A DNA stretch of 64,000 nt from Chloroflexi bacterium 54-19 (lineage in GTDB: Bacteria > Chloroflexota > Chloroflexia > Chloroheliales > Chloroheliaceae), in the NCBI GenBank assembly GCA_001898225.1, contig MKTJ01000037.1, positions 29,003 to 93,002 on the forward strand, written 5' to 3'. Shown piece by piece: positions 51,033 to 59,382 of the stretch. A program made the position numbers and the translations under genes. The notes under the pieces are model-generated. The model was not told the origin of the DNA and ran no database searches. It was given only the letters and a program-made list of their open reading frames with translations. Every line of letters begins with the position of its first letter. The stretch's first letter is position 1.

Positions 51033-51769
51033 ACCACCTCCTCGGCTTCTAACACACGTTTCTGGCATTCCTGGCAGACCCCTTGTGGGTTGATAACCCG
51101 GCGGTAGTTTGCGTCTGTTTTTGTGTCTTCGGTCCTGTCGCCCTGGTAAATCCGTTCGGCCAGCAAATCCACCTGGGGGATTTTGCGGCGGCACAGGCGG
51201 CAGGCGGTCGTCTCGACCTCACCCTCGACCGTCAGGAAAGCGGGTTCCGGCTGGCTCGGCTCGACGTTAAAGGTTAGCCGGATGGCCTGGGTCGGGCAGT
51301 TAGCTTCGCACAGCCCGCAATAGACGCAGCTTTTCAGGTCGAAGCGGCGTAGATAACTATTCTTTCCTTCGAGGTTGCGCGTGGAAATGGCCCCGGTCGG
51401 GCAGCTATAGGCACACAGGCCGCAACTTATACAGCGGTCGGCGGCGAAATTCAGGCCGTTGCGCCCGGCCACCGGGTAAATCAGGTTCCCGGCGTCACGT
51501 TCGGCGGGCCGGTCGGTATCTATCGGCAGAGGGGTGCGGGCCAGCACCAGGGCCGTGCTGGTCTCCTGGTCGGTCCCGGCCTGGACTACCGAGAGCGGTT
51601 TGCCAAGTTCGGGCATATTGACCCGGTTGGAGCGAAACAGGTTCTGGACGAGCAAGGACCCGACCGAAATGTGGGTCCAGATAGCCGCCAGAGCATAAAT
51701 TGTCAACCCGGCGGCAACGACCAGCAGCAGCCAGCCCGGTATTCCGTTATTGATAAAATCTGTGAGCAT
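51023..51769 (-). CDS. Membrane-anchored 4Fe-4S ferredoxin (NuoI/HycF-like)
   Basis: A 248-residue protein if it starts at ATG 51769, four bases after the NuoH-like stop; the longer frame to 51859 lies inside that gene. It has an N-terminal helix (about 8-32), then two complete cluster motifs, CISCGLCAYSCP (about 112-123) and CVYCGLCEANCP (about 144-155), each C-x2-C-x2-C-x3-C-P. Two further CxxC pairs (CRLC, CQEC) near the end could bind metal. It resembles electron-transfer subunits of energy-converting hydrogenases or complex I. Its physiological donor is not encoded here. Confidence 0.85.
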   Translation of the reverse strand: MLTDFINNGIPGWLLLVVAAGLTIYALAAIWTHISVGSLLVQNLFRSNRVNMPELGKPLSVVQAGTDQETSTALVLARTPLPIDTDRPAERDAGNLIYPVAGRNGLNFAADRCISCGLCAYSCPTGAISTRNLEGKNSYLRRFDLKSCVYCGLCEANCPTQAIRLTFNVEPSQPEPAFLTVEGEVETTACRLCRRKIPQVDLLAERIYQGDRTEDTKTDANYRRVINPQGVCQECQKRVLEAEEVVCG

Positions 51770-51773
51770 AGTT

Positions 51774-52772
51774 TTAAACTTTAACCGCCAGAGCCAGCAG
51801 CACCAGCCAGGCCAGCGCCGCCGGGTTGGTATAGCGCAGGTAAAAATTAAAGGCGTCACGCAGCCGGATGTGACTGAAAAGCGCGTCTACAATGCCGGTA
51901 ATAGCGAGGCCCACCAGCGTCCCTGCGATAAAGAAAATGACATTGTTATAGGCGAAAGGCACGAAAACGACCGCGAAAAAGACGCTCAGGGCCAGCCGTT
52001 CCATCCATTGGGCCAGGTAGAAAAGGGCCAGGGGCGGGCCGCCCAGGTCGTTGGTGACACCTTCCAACGCCTCGCCGCTCGAAGCAGAGAGCGGTTTAAG
52101 CCGCAAGATTACTGGCAGGCAGAGCAGGAACAGCATGCCACATAGGGCCTTGACGCCGAGCATCGGCAGGCTGTCGGCGGCGGCTACCGCCCGTAAATCC
52201 AACTTTCCCAGGGCCAGGGCCGGACCAAAGACCGCCACGGCATAGGGGACAGCGCAGGCTACCAGGAGCTGAAAAATGCGCGCCCCGGCCAACTGGCTGT
52301 AGACCGAGCCACCCAGCGAACCGAGCAGCACCGCCCCGATAGCCGGGACCAGGAACAACAAACTGGCCGCTAAAAGGTCGGCACCAAGGGCTTTTGCGGA
52401 ATTGTTCAGGTAAGGCCACAAATTGCCCGGCAATGGCAACAACACCGCCCCGGTCGAAAGGGCCAGGATACCCGCCACTGGGATCGCGAAAAGGCCCCAG
52501 CGACTACCTTCACGCCGGGTCGCGGCCAGGGCCTGGGCAGCGGTATCTTTTTCGGGCGGCTCGTAACCTGCCGGGACCAGGGTGGGCCGCCGGAAGAGTT
52601 TGCCTAATTCGAAAAAGCCCTGCCAGAGGCCAGGGCCTTCACGACCTTCCACTCGCCCGGCGAAACGCCGCCGCAAGCCTTCAAGTAATATTCCTGCGAG
52701 TGCCAGAAAAAGAAAACCGGGATAGATTAGCCAGGCAAAAAAAGCCCGGAGGAGTGTTTCAACCACAGACAA
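51774..52772 (-). CDS. NuoH/HycD-like membrane subunit
   Basis: A 332-residue protein with about eight membrane helices. The conserved first cytoplasmic loop carries EGREGPGLWQGFFELGKLFR (about residues 42-61), matching the GRxGP-x-Q-x-x-x-D-x-x-K-L pattern of NuoH and formate-hydrogenlyase subunit 4. A loop with LEGVTNDLGGPPLAL near 238-252 parallels the quinone-side region. It is followed directly by the ferredoxin gene. Other complex I or hydrogenase subunits are absent within the 52 kb to the left and 11 kb to the right, so the pair is an orphan module. Confidence 0.82.
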   Translation of the reverse strand: MSVVETLLRAFFAWLIYPGFLFLALAGILLEGLRRRFAGRVEGREGPGLWQGFFELGKLFRRPTLVPAGYEPPEKDTAAQALAATRREGSRWGLFAIPVAGILALSTGAVLLPLPGNLWPYLNNSAKALGADLLAASLLFLVPAIGAVLLGSLGGSVYSQLAGARIFQLLVACAVPYAVAVFGPALALGKLDLRAVAAADSLPMLGVKALCGMLFLLCLPVILRLKPLSASSGEALEGVTNDLGGPPLALFYLAQWMERLALSVFFAVVFVPFAYNNVIFFIAGTLVGLAITGIVDALFSHIRLRDAFNFYLRYTNPAALAWLVLLALAVKV

Positions 52773-52820
52773 AATTTTACAGACTCAACTAACTAGCTAA
52801 AACGTCAAAAAATCCAAACT

Positions 52821-52837
52821 CCCGGCCCGATACCGGG
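52821..52837 (-). terminator. Weak hairpin after the 29-codon ORF
   Basis: Stem CCCGG / CCGGG with a seven-base loop. Reading leftward, a T run begins about eight bases later. It lies directly after the stop of the small ORF at 52838-52927. Confidence 0.3.
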
Positions 52838-52927
52838 TCACATCCCCAATTCCAAAATTTGTTGTTCGAGCCGGTTGACCTTAAACCAGTCTAGCATACT
52901 GGTTGGCGGAGCGTCAAACCCAGGCAT
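52838..52927 (-). CDS. Possible 29-codon small protein
   Basis: An unlisted leftward ORF starting at ATG 52927 and ending in TGA. The peptide is MPGFDAPPTSMLDW followed by FKVNRLEQQILELGM, with a Pro-rich start and an amphipathic helical end, which is unlike random translation. There is no Shine-Dalgarno; the upstream bases are A/T-rich, which would allow leaderless translation. It is alone in 300 otherwise gene-free bases upstream of the NuoH-like gene and is followed by a hairpin. Confidence 0.35.
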   Translation of the reverse strand: MPGFDAPPTSMLDWFKVNRLEQQILELGM

Positions 52928-53072
52928 AGTTTTTAGTGTTTAGTATTTGCTGTCATTCCAGATACCTCCGTGCTTTGGTCCTCACCTTTAAGCATGCTCA
53001 AAGTTAAGAGATGACAAAACCTCTACACGCTAAAAACTGACTTCTGACTTCTGGCCTCTGAGTACTAAAAAC

Positions 53073-55160
53073 TTATTTTTCAAGGTCCAAATCGACTTTG
53101 AAGATGCAACCGGGCTGGGCGGGCGGGATTACATTCAGCACCACGAATTTCCCGGCAGCCTTTGAAAAATCCACCTCGAAATCCTGACCCAGGCCCGGTT
53201 TTGCCTTGAATTCTGCAAATTGGGCCGGGGTGGTGTCCGGCTGAGCCGCCGAAAAAGTCACGGTTGCTTCGCCGCAGCCCTCTTTTTCGAAAGAAACTTT
53301 ACCCTGGAATTTTTCCGTCCCGGTCACGGGCCAGCTATAGACCAGTTCGGCCTGGCCGGTTTTGTTGCCAAATTTGGCAGGGTCAATCTCCAGTTCGGTC
53401 CCCCGGCGGTCGGTCAGGCTAAAGGTAGGCATATTCGGGGGGTCCAGGTTTATCCAGTCGTATTGAATCCCCGGCCTTTGTTTGACATAACTCTGAATCA
53501 TCTGCAAGGTTTCCAGGCTGGTAACGAGGGAAGGTGCCTTAACCCGTCTGTAGATTACGGCCCTGGTACTGGCATCAATCGGAAAACCGGGATTCATAAC
53601 CGAAAAATCCTGGGCCAGGGCCTTGTTCTGCAAAAACATGTCATAAACGACCTTGACCACCTGTTGCTGGTCGGGTGCGATGTGATATTCAAAGGGGTCT
53701 ATCACGACCACGACCGTGGCGCTTAGGAGGCGTTCGAGCGGGTAGTAATCCCGTGAGTCAATATCCGGGGTGGAGGGGAGCAGCAGGGTCGGGTCGGTTT
53801 GCCCGGTTGCCACCCGGTTGGCCGCCAGTAAAGTGTCGGAGTTAAAATGATAGGAAGAAGCCACCACGTAAATCGGGTCGTCCAGGGTGGTATGGTCGTC
53901 CAGGTATTTTGCGAGATTGACAACCTGCTGGTAATCGGCGCGAATCATGGGCTGCCAGTTGGTTGAAAAGATTTTGGTCGGGGCCGGAAACGCCAGCCCC
54001 GCCAGCAGGTTGGCGGCTATAAGAACTACCCCTAAAGCGGCAGTGGACCTGAAGACGGTGGGCTGCGTCCGGGTCTTCAGGAATTGCCAGGCATAGTAAA
54101 TGAAAGAGGCCAGCCCGACCACGATAAATATACCCAGGTGCAGGGTGTACTGGATGCTGATTTGCCTGATGTAAAAGACCCACAAAAGAAATTCGAAAAG
54201 GCCAAAGAGGGCGAAAAATAAAGCTTCTTCCTTGCGGGTGGAGTTGCGCCAGAGCAGAAATAGTCCCACTACCGCCAGGCCAAAAGGCAGCCAGCCAAAG
54301 CTATCCAAAAGCCAGCCGAACTCCTGCGGCCAGGGCACCAGGTACGAGCCGTATAGTTTATTGAAATCTATCACCAGGGTTTTGGCGACGACCTGCGGGT
54401 TGAAGATTGTTACCGTGAGCAGGGCGAAAATAGCGCCCAGGGCCACCTGGAAAACTCGCCTGATTAAAGGGAGTACCGCTTTTCCTTTTTTGGACTGCCA
54501 CTCCCCGGCGAACCGGACCAGGGCCACGACCCCGACCGCTCCGTAAAACGAAAAGACGCTATAGGCAAAGTGACGCCGGAGCAAGGCGGCCAGCCCGATT
54601 AAAAGCCCGACCCCCAGGAGTTGCCCCAGGCGTTTAAAAGCGGGGTCTTTCAAATAAAGCAGGGTTGCCAGGGCTATCGCCAGGGCTGACGAGGTATCCG
54701 GGTAAGCCCGCAGGGTCGGTAACATGACGGTAGGCACTAGCAGGGCGACCCCGATTGCCAGCCAGAAAAGACCTCGCGCCCGGTTTTCCAGCAGTTTGCG
54801 GGCGACCAGCGCCGTCACCAGGATAAATGGGACAAGATAGACGACCACCAGGGCGATTTCGTAGACCGGGCGGGAAGTTCCGGCAATAAAAAAGAAGGGC
54901 TGGATTGCCAGGGCGTAATAGACGTTGTAGTCATTGTTCAGCGATTCGAGGAGATAGTGCAGCCCGGCCCCAAAGGATACGTTGAATTGCTGGAACAATT
55001 CGCCGGTAAAGCGGTAATAAAATTCGTTATCCCAGACGTAAAAAGCTTTTTCAACCGCGACATAACCGTAAACAAAGAGGGCAGCGCCCACGAAAAGCAG
55101 CAGGATGAGCAGGATAGAAAGCCGGTTCTTCCGTGTAAATGCCGCCAGGTTGGCCCGCAT
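53073..55160 (-). CDS. Large GT-C-type membrane protein
   Basis: A 695-residue protein with about twelve membrane helices in the first 400 residues and a soluble C-terminal domain. The first outer loop holds VWDNEFYYRFTGELFQQF (about 42-59), with an Asp-Glu-type motif as in dolichol- or polyprenyl-linked sugar transferases (GT-C). The C-terminal part (about 420-695) is beta-rich and probably extracytoplasmic. I cannot define donor or acceptor. The gene is separate from the duplicated GT-C pair at 45516. Confidence 0.65.
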   Translation of the reverse strand: MRANLAAFTRKNRLSILLILLLFVGAALFVYGYVAVEKAFYVWDNEFYYRFTGELFQQFNVSFGAGLHYLLESLNNDYNVYYALAIQPFFFIAGTSRPVYEIALVVVYLVPFILVTALVARKLLENRARGLFWLAIGVALLVPTVMLPTLRAYPDTSSALAIALATLLYLKDPAFKRLGQLLGVGLLIGLAALLRRHFAYSVFSFYGAVGVVALVRFAGEWQSKKGKAVLPLIRRVFQVALGAIFALLTVTIFNPQVVAKTLVIDFNKLYGSYLVPWPQEFGWLLDSFGWLPFGLAVVGLFLLWRNSTRKEEALFFALFGLFEFLLWVFYIRQISIQYTLHLGIFIVVGLASFIYYAWQFLKTRTQPTVFRSTAALGVVLIAANLLAGLAFPAPTKIFSTNWQPMIRADYQQVVNLAKYLDDHTTLDDPIYVVASSYHFNSDTLLAANRVATGQTDPTLLLPSTPDIDSRDYYPLERLLSATVVVVIDPFEYHIAPDQQQVVKVVYDMFLQNKALAQDFSVMNPGFPIDASTRAVIYRRVKAPSLVTSLETLQMIQSYVKQRPGIQYDWINLDPPNMPTFSLTDRRGTELEIDPAKFGNKTGQAELVYSWPVTGTEKFQGKVSFEKEGCGEATVTFSAAQPDTTPAQFAEFKAKPGLGQDFEVDFSKAAGKFVVLNVIPPAQPGCIFKVDLDLEK

Positions 55161-55189
55161 AAATTCTCTTTCTCCGGTAAATGTGGGGG

Positions 55190-55543
55190 CTAAAAAAGCC
55201 GGGCTAAGGGGTCTTCGTCCTCGTCATCATCGTCGTCGCTACCGGTATCATCGTCATCGTCCCCGGTGAAATCGTCCTCGTCATCCTCATCGTCGGAGGC
55301 TTCCACACTTTTTCCAAACCCGGCGCTGAGCGGGGCCACCTGGCTGACCCGCAATTCGGCTTTATCCAGGAGATTTTCACAATGCTGGGAAAGGAGCACA
55401 CCTTCTTCATATAAAGCCAGGGAGAGTTCCAGGCTTAGATTGCCGCGCTCCAACCGGGCGGCGGTTTCGTTCAGGCGTTCGTAGGCTTCTTCAAAACTTA
55501 ACTTCTGGATTGCTTCCGCGCCCAGGGCTGTGCCATTTTCCAC
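55190..55543 (-). CDS. xseB: Exodeoxyribonuclease VII small subunit with acidic tail
   Basis: A 117-residue protein. Residues 14-70 match XseB: LSFEEAYERLNETAARLE (15-32), then SLELSLALYEEGVLLSQHCENLLDKAELRV (37-66). XseB is normally 70-90 residues. Here the last 35 residues are an unusual run of Asp/Glu (DDEDDEDD, DDDDDTGSDDDDDEDED), which may act as a chaperone or regulatory tail. xseA is not adjacent. An upstream AGGAGA precedes the ATG. Confidence 0.85.
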   Translation of the reverse strand: MENGTALGAEAIQKLSFEEAYERLNETAARLERGNLSLELSLALYEEGVLLSQHCENLLDKAELRVSQVAPLSAGFGKSVEASDDEDDEDDFTGDDDDDTGSDDDDDEDEDPLARLF

Positions 55544-55768
55544 GTTGTGGTTCTCCTAACGGTTCGGTAATTGCTATTATATTAGACGCGACTTTCGCTT
55601 CGGGCCTGGTAAAGCCAGGGTTAGCGGACTAAACCGCCTCAAGGGAGTGTTTCGAACGAGAGTCATTTTAAACAAAGAAGGTAAGGTTACGCTAGATTTT
55701 AACATATCCCTGCCTTGCCGTGGGCGGGTACTTTTGGGTAAAAGCTTAAACATTAGATAAAAAGAGCT

Positions 55769-56500
55769 ATGGTAGCGGTCCAGGTCGGTTACGACAAAAA
55801 GACTTTCTATATAATCGGCGATTTCTGGGACATCGTGGAGCGGCTGAAAGGTCAGCACGCCCGGTTTCGCTTTCGGGCCCGGCGCTGGCGCTGGCCTTTG
55901 AGCCAGAGCGCCCTGGTTTCGATCATGTTTCCTTATCACATTATCGAAGGAAATTTCTCCGAAGCCCAGGCCCGCCAGTTGGACTACGACCGGACTACCA
56001 TCGGTCCGACCCAGCAGTGGCTAAAATCGCACGTCCGTATGGCCCAGGCCTCGGTCGACTGGTGGGAAGCCACCCGGTTCAAACGCCGGGACGACAGTCG
56101 CACCCGCAAACTTTTCGAGCAGTACCGGGAAAGGGTCGAAACGGCCCTGGGCATCCTCGAAATGCCGCCCCCCGACCTCGATAAAGACCAAATCGTCGCT
56201 TTGCAACAAACGCGCCGCACTCTCGAACAATATGAAGAACGTATCGTGAAGTGGCTGGGCGAACGGGCCAAACAGCGCCGTCGCGAGGAAGTGATGTCCC
56301 GGTTCGAGCGAGAAATGGGCCTGACCCGGCAGAACTTAATCGAGGCCGAAATAGCGCGGGGCCCCGACCGCCTGGCCCTTTACGAGGAACTGGCCGGGCT
56401 GGAATGGCTGCCGCCCGAAATAAGCGAGTTAAAGTCGGTCGTAAAACACTTTTTAAAGGAATACCGGGCCAATCTTAAAAAGGGCCAACCCGCCGCCTAG
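55769..56500 (+). CDS. Hypothetical protein with HARP-like N-terminal segment
   Basis: A 243-residue protein. The first 53 residues (VGYDKKTFYIIGDFW, then RFRARRWRWPLSQSALVSIM) resemble the HARP segment of SMARCAL1-type proteins, where a W-x-F/W-PLS ending is typical. The rest is mostly helical and coiled-coil-like, with many basic and acidic residues (EQYEERIVKWLGERAKQRRR). No helicase domain follows. I do not recognise the whole family, and the HARP idea is inference by eye. Divergent to xseB. Confidence 0.6.
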   Translation: MVAVQVGYDKKTFYIIGDFWDIVERLKGQHARFRFRARRWRWPLSQSALVSIMFPYHIIEGNFSEAQARQLDYDRTTIGPTQQWLKSHVRMAQASVDWWEATRFKRRDDSRTRKLFEQYRERVETALGILEMPPPDLDKDQIVALQQTRRTLEQYEERIVKWLGERAKQRRREEVMSRFEREMGLTRQNLIEAEIARGPDRLALYEELAGLEWLPPEISELKSVVKHFLKEYRANLKKGQPAA

Positions 56501-56575
56501 CCTGACCCATTCACTCTTTCTAAATCAAGAACCGGGGCAAATACGACCACATGATTAATTCTTTCAAAATTCTGC

Positions 56576-56603
56576 TTGACTTTAAAAAACTAAGCAATAT
56601 AGT
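56576..56603 (+). promoter_or_regulatory. Promoter-like element before the GNAT gene
   Basis: TTGACT (56576-56581) and TATAGT (56598-56603) with a 16-base spacer lie about 150 bases upstream of the GNAT start. The region is clearly AT-rich. Confidence 0.4.
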
Positions 56604-56757
56604 ATATACATCTAACTAACCATTCTTGCATGTTGAAATTTAGATTTCAGAAAAGTAGGTAGCTCTGTTCTACAAAAAGTACAGCAGATACCTGGCTGAT
56701 TTTCTAATGCCAAAAGCTGATTCGGATATTTATGTATTTTTTTTGAAAGAGTTGAAT

Positions 56758-57249
56758 ATGACAAATTCATTTGGGGTTAGAACCTATCAAGATTCAGACA
56801 AAAACGATGTTTGGATAATCTGGCATACTGCCCTCGGAAATTTAACACGAGAACAGGTTCCTTTAATGGATAATTATCCAGGTGACGACGCAGATTTGCT
56901 GCATATTAAAGAAATTTATTTACAAGGCGATGGTAAATTTCTAGTAGGTGTGTTTGAAGGACAGGTCGTAGCCATTTGTGGTTTAAAGAAGAGTTCAGCC
57001 GATAGAGGTGAAATACGGCACATGAGTGTGGACATAAATTACCACAGACGTGGCTTTGGTAAGCTGATGATGCAGGCAATGGAAAACCGGGCAATTGAAT
57101 TAGGTTGTAAAAGCTTACACCTCGATACTTCTATCAGCCAATTACCTGCCCAGGCTTTGTATTTAAGCTGCGGGTTTCACGAAGTAGGGCATAGTTTCGT
57201 TGGTGTTGGAAATTGGGAAATAATTCTATATGAGAAGCAAATTCAATAA
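56758..57249 (+). CDS. GNAT-family N-acetyltransferase (AT-rich gene)
   Basis: A 163-residue protein if it starts at ATG 56758, which has GAAAGAG eight bases ahead; a frame from 56707 exists but has no good ribosome site. The acetyl-CoA loop INYHRRGFGKLMMQAME lies near residues 99-115, followed by LDTSISQLPAQALYLSCGFHEVG. The substrate is unknown. The gene and its flanks are visibly AT-richer than its neighbours and use different codons, which suggests recent acquisition. Confidence 0.82.
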   Translation: MTNSFGVRTYQDSDKNDVWIIWHTALGNLTREQVPLMDNYPGDDADLLHIKEIYLQGDGKFLVGVFEGQVVAICGLKKSSADRGEIRHMSVDINYHRRGFGKLMMQAMENRAIELGCKSLHLDTSISQLPAQALYLSCGFHEVGHSFVGVGNWEIILYEKQIQ

Positions 57250-57401
57250 CAACTTTTATCAACAGTTTTTATCACTAAAATTCTCATAAGAGCCATTTTT
57301 TGTTCGAAGAATCTGTTTCATGTATACTCTAAGAGTAAAACCCGGAATTTAACTAATGGTCCCCGACGGTTCGGACAATCCTATCGGAATAAAGGTGCAA
57401 C

Positions 57402-59342
57402 TTGGCAGCCCTGCTTCCACTTATTTCTTTTAGCCTGTTTTTCTTATTATTTAGTTTCAGCAAGAAAGATTACCGGGAAGGTCTTCTCAAAGCGGGCGTG
57501 GTGTGGGGTCTGGGCGCGGTAGTCCTGACCGAAGTTTCGAGCCTTTTCAGTCTGCTGGTATTCCCGGTTATTGCGCTGGGCTGGCTGCTCTTTTGTATCG
57601 TTCCCGTAGTCCCGTTGTGGCGAAGCCACCAGGAATATTTCTCCGGTTTAAAGTTAAGCGATTTTGGGCTTCTGGCGGGTGAACTCCGTTCCAGGTTCAG
57701 CCAACTCTCTTTCCTGCCACGAGTTTTCGTTGTATTCGTTTTGCTGGTTGTCGGAATTACCGGATTGCTCTCTGTCCTGACCCCGCCCGTCAATTACGAC
57801 TCAATGAGCTACCATCTGCCCAGGGTCATGCACTGGATTCAGGACAAAAACGTCGCTTTTTACCCTACCGATTTCCTGCCTCAACTCCATGAAGGTCCTG
57901 CCGCCGAATATTTCATCCTGCAATTCCAGCTTTTATCTGGTAGTGATGTCCTGGCGGGTGGAGTCCAGTGGTTCGCGATGGTGGGAAGTCTGGTTGGGGT
58001 CTCGCTTATAGCGAAATTGCTCGGTGCGGACACCAGGGTCCAGGCCCTGGCCGTTATTTTTTGCGCTACTCTGCCAATGGGGATTTTACAGGCCAGCAGC
58101 ACTCAGACCGATTACGTCAACTCTTTCTGGTTGGTCTGTTTCGTTTATTTCTTCCTGCGCTGGAAAGTTTCCGGCGACAAATTCCTTTTCTTCCTTTTGA
58201 GTGTCAGCCTTGGTCTGGCGATTTTGACCAAACCCGTAGCCTATTTCGTGGCGTTCCCTTTTACCCTGTATCTCTTTGTGACAAAATTGAAAGGCTCCAA
58301 ACTAACCCTGGTTTACCTGCTTTTTAGCTTTGGCTTATTCGTTATTTTGCTAAATCTGCCCCAGTATCTGCGGAATATCAGTCTTTATGGTTCGCCGGTC
58401 GGACCGCCGGAAGAACTGCCGCTTGGCAATAGTTATTTTTATGCAAACCGGGATATTGGTATCCAGACCATGATTTCCCAGTTTCTCAGAAACCTGAGTT
58501 TGCATCTGGATACGCCTTTTGGCTTTATTAACAACCTCACTTTAAGTTTTATCCGGTTCGTGCATACCATTATCGGGGCGGATATAAACAACCCCAACAC
58601 CACCTGGGGTAAGATTCCCTTTGTGATGCTGGACCGTATCGGCCCGAACGAAGATGTAACCGGCAACCTGGTGCATACTCTACTCATTTTCGCAGCTATC
58701 GTGCTGTTTTTTACCCAAAAACAGTTACGCGAAAACCTTCCGGTATTATGGTATCTGCTCTGCCTGGTAGGTGGCATATTGCTTTTCTGTCTGGTGCTAA
58801 TTTACCAGCCCTGGAGTAGTCGCCTGCATCTGCCGTTCTTTGTCCTTTTCACACCCTTCCTGGCCCTGACCCTGGCGAATATTCGACCGCAAGTTTTGCT
58901 TTCACTTGTGCTGGTAGTGTTGTGCCTGTTTGCCGTTCCCAACCTGTTTCTTGATACCTCGAAACCGTTCGTGGGCGGCTCTAACATTTTTACCACCAGC
59001 CGGATTGACAGTTATTTTAGAAAGAACCCAACAATCCAGGAAAGCTATACCCAGGCTACCGCTTTGATAAAAACCCAGAACTGTAGCAGCCTTGGCCTGA
59101 TGCTAAACCCTAATGAATACGAATATCCAATCTGGAAATTGCTGGAAACTCCCGGCCAACCGCCTCTAATTATCGAGAACGTGAATGTCCCGAATGTGTC
59201 CGGCCACTTACGGCCCGAAGACACCGTAGATGCTCCCTGCGCCGTCTTTTCGACCCGCTCCCCTGGCGACAGCGTTTCAATCGGCGGGCATGCCTATAAA
59301 CTAATCGGCACTTTTCAGGCGGTTAAGGTATTTAAATATTGA
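57402..59342 (+). CDS. Glycosyltransferase family 39-like membrane protein
   Basis: A 646-residue protein starting at TTG, with AAAGGTG five bases ahead. It has about twelve helices. The first outer loop reads PPVNYDSMSYHLPRVMHWIQ (about residues 127-146), with the acidic motif of GT39-like enzymes, followed by QLHEGPAAEYFILQF and the helix ending with SSTQTDYVNSFWLVCF. The rest is membrane plus a small soluble end. It probably transfers a polyprenyl-linked sugar to proteins or polymers. A cluster partner is not evident. Confidence 0.78.
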   Translation: MAALLPLISFSLFFLLFSFSKKDYREGLLKAGVVWGLGAVVLTEVSSLFSLLVFPVIALGWLLFCIVPVVPLWRSHQEYFSGLKLSDFGLLAGELRSRFSQLSFLPRVFVVFVLLVVGITGLLSVLTPPVNYDSMSYHLPRVMHWIQDKNVAFYPTDFLPQLHEGPAAEYFILQFQLLSGSDVLAGGVQWFAMVGSLVGVSLIAKLLGADTRVQALAVIFCATLPMGILQASSTQTDYVNSFWLVCFVYFFLRWKVSGDKFLFFLLSVSLGLAILTKPVAYFVAFPFTLYLFVTKLKGSKLTLVYLLFSFGLFVILLNLPQYLRNISLYGSPVGPPEELPLGNSYFYANRDIGIQTMISQFLRNLSLHLDTPFGFINNLTLSFIRFVHTIIGADINNPNTTWGKIPFVMLDRIGPNEDVTGNLVHTLLIFAAIVLFFTQKQLRENLPVLWYLLCLVGGILLFCLVLIYQPWSSRLHLPFFVLFTPFLALTLANIRPQVLLSLVLVVLCLFAVPNLFLDTSKPFVGGSNIFTTSRIDSYFRKNPTIQESYTQATALIKTQNCSSLGLMLNPNEYEYPIWKLLETPGQPPLIIENVNVPNVSGHLRPEDTVDAPCAVFSTRSPGDSVSIGGHAYKLIGTFQAVKVFKY

Positions 59343-59382
59343 GAGGCCAGCAATTTTATTGATAACCCTTAAGTAAAAAATC

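Noticed and set aside
51033..51194. 54-residue extension of rfbD
   Set aside because: It would run deep into the ferredoxin gene, whereas ATG 51032 has GAGGAGG and starts exactly at the NAD-binding motif.
52773..53072. Degraded gene in the 300-base gap
   Set aside because: Apart from the 29-codon ORF, no frame has domain-like content; nothing to support a pseudogene.
55649..55762. 37-codon rightward ORF before the HARP-like gene
   Set aside because: GTG start with the only purine-rich stretch directly touching it; no credible spacing and no other support.
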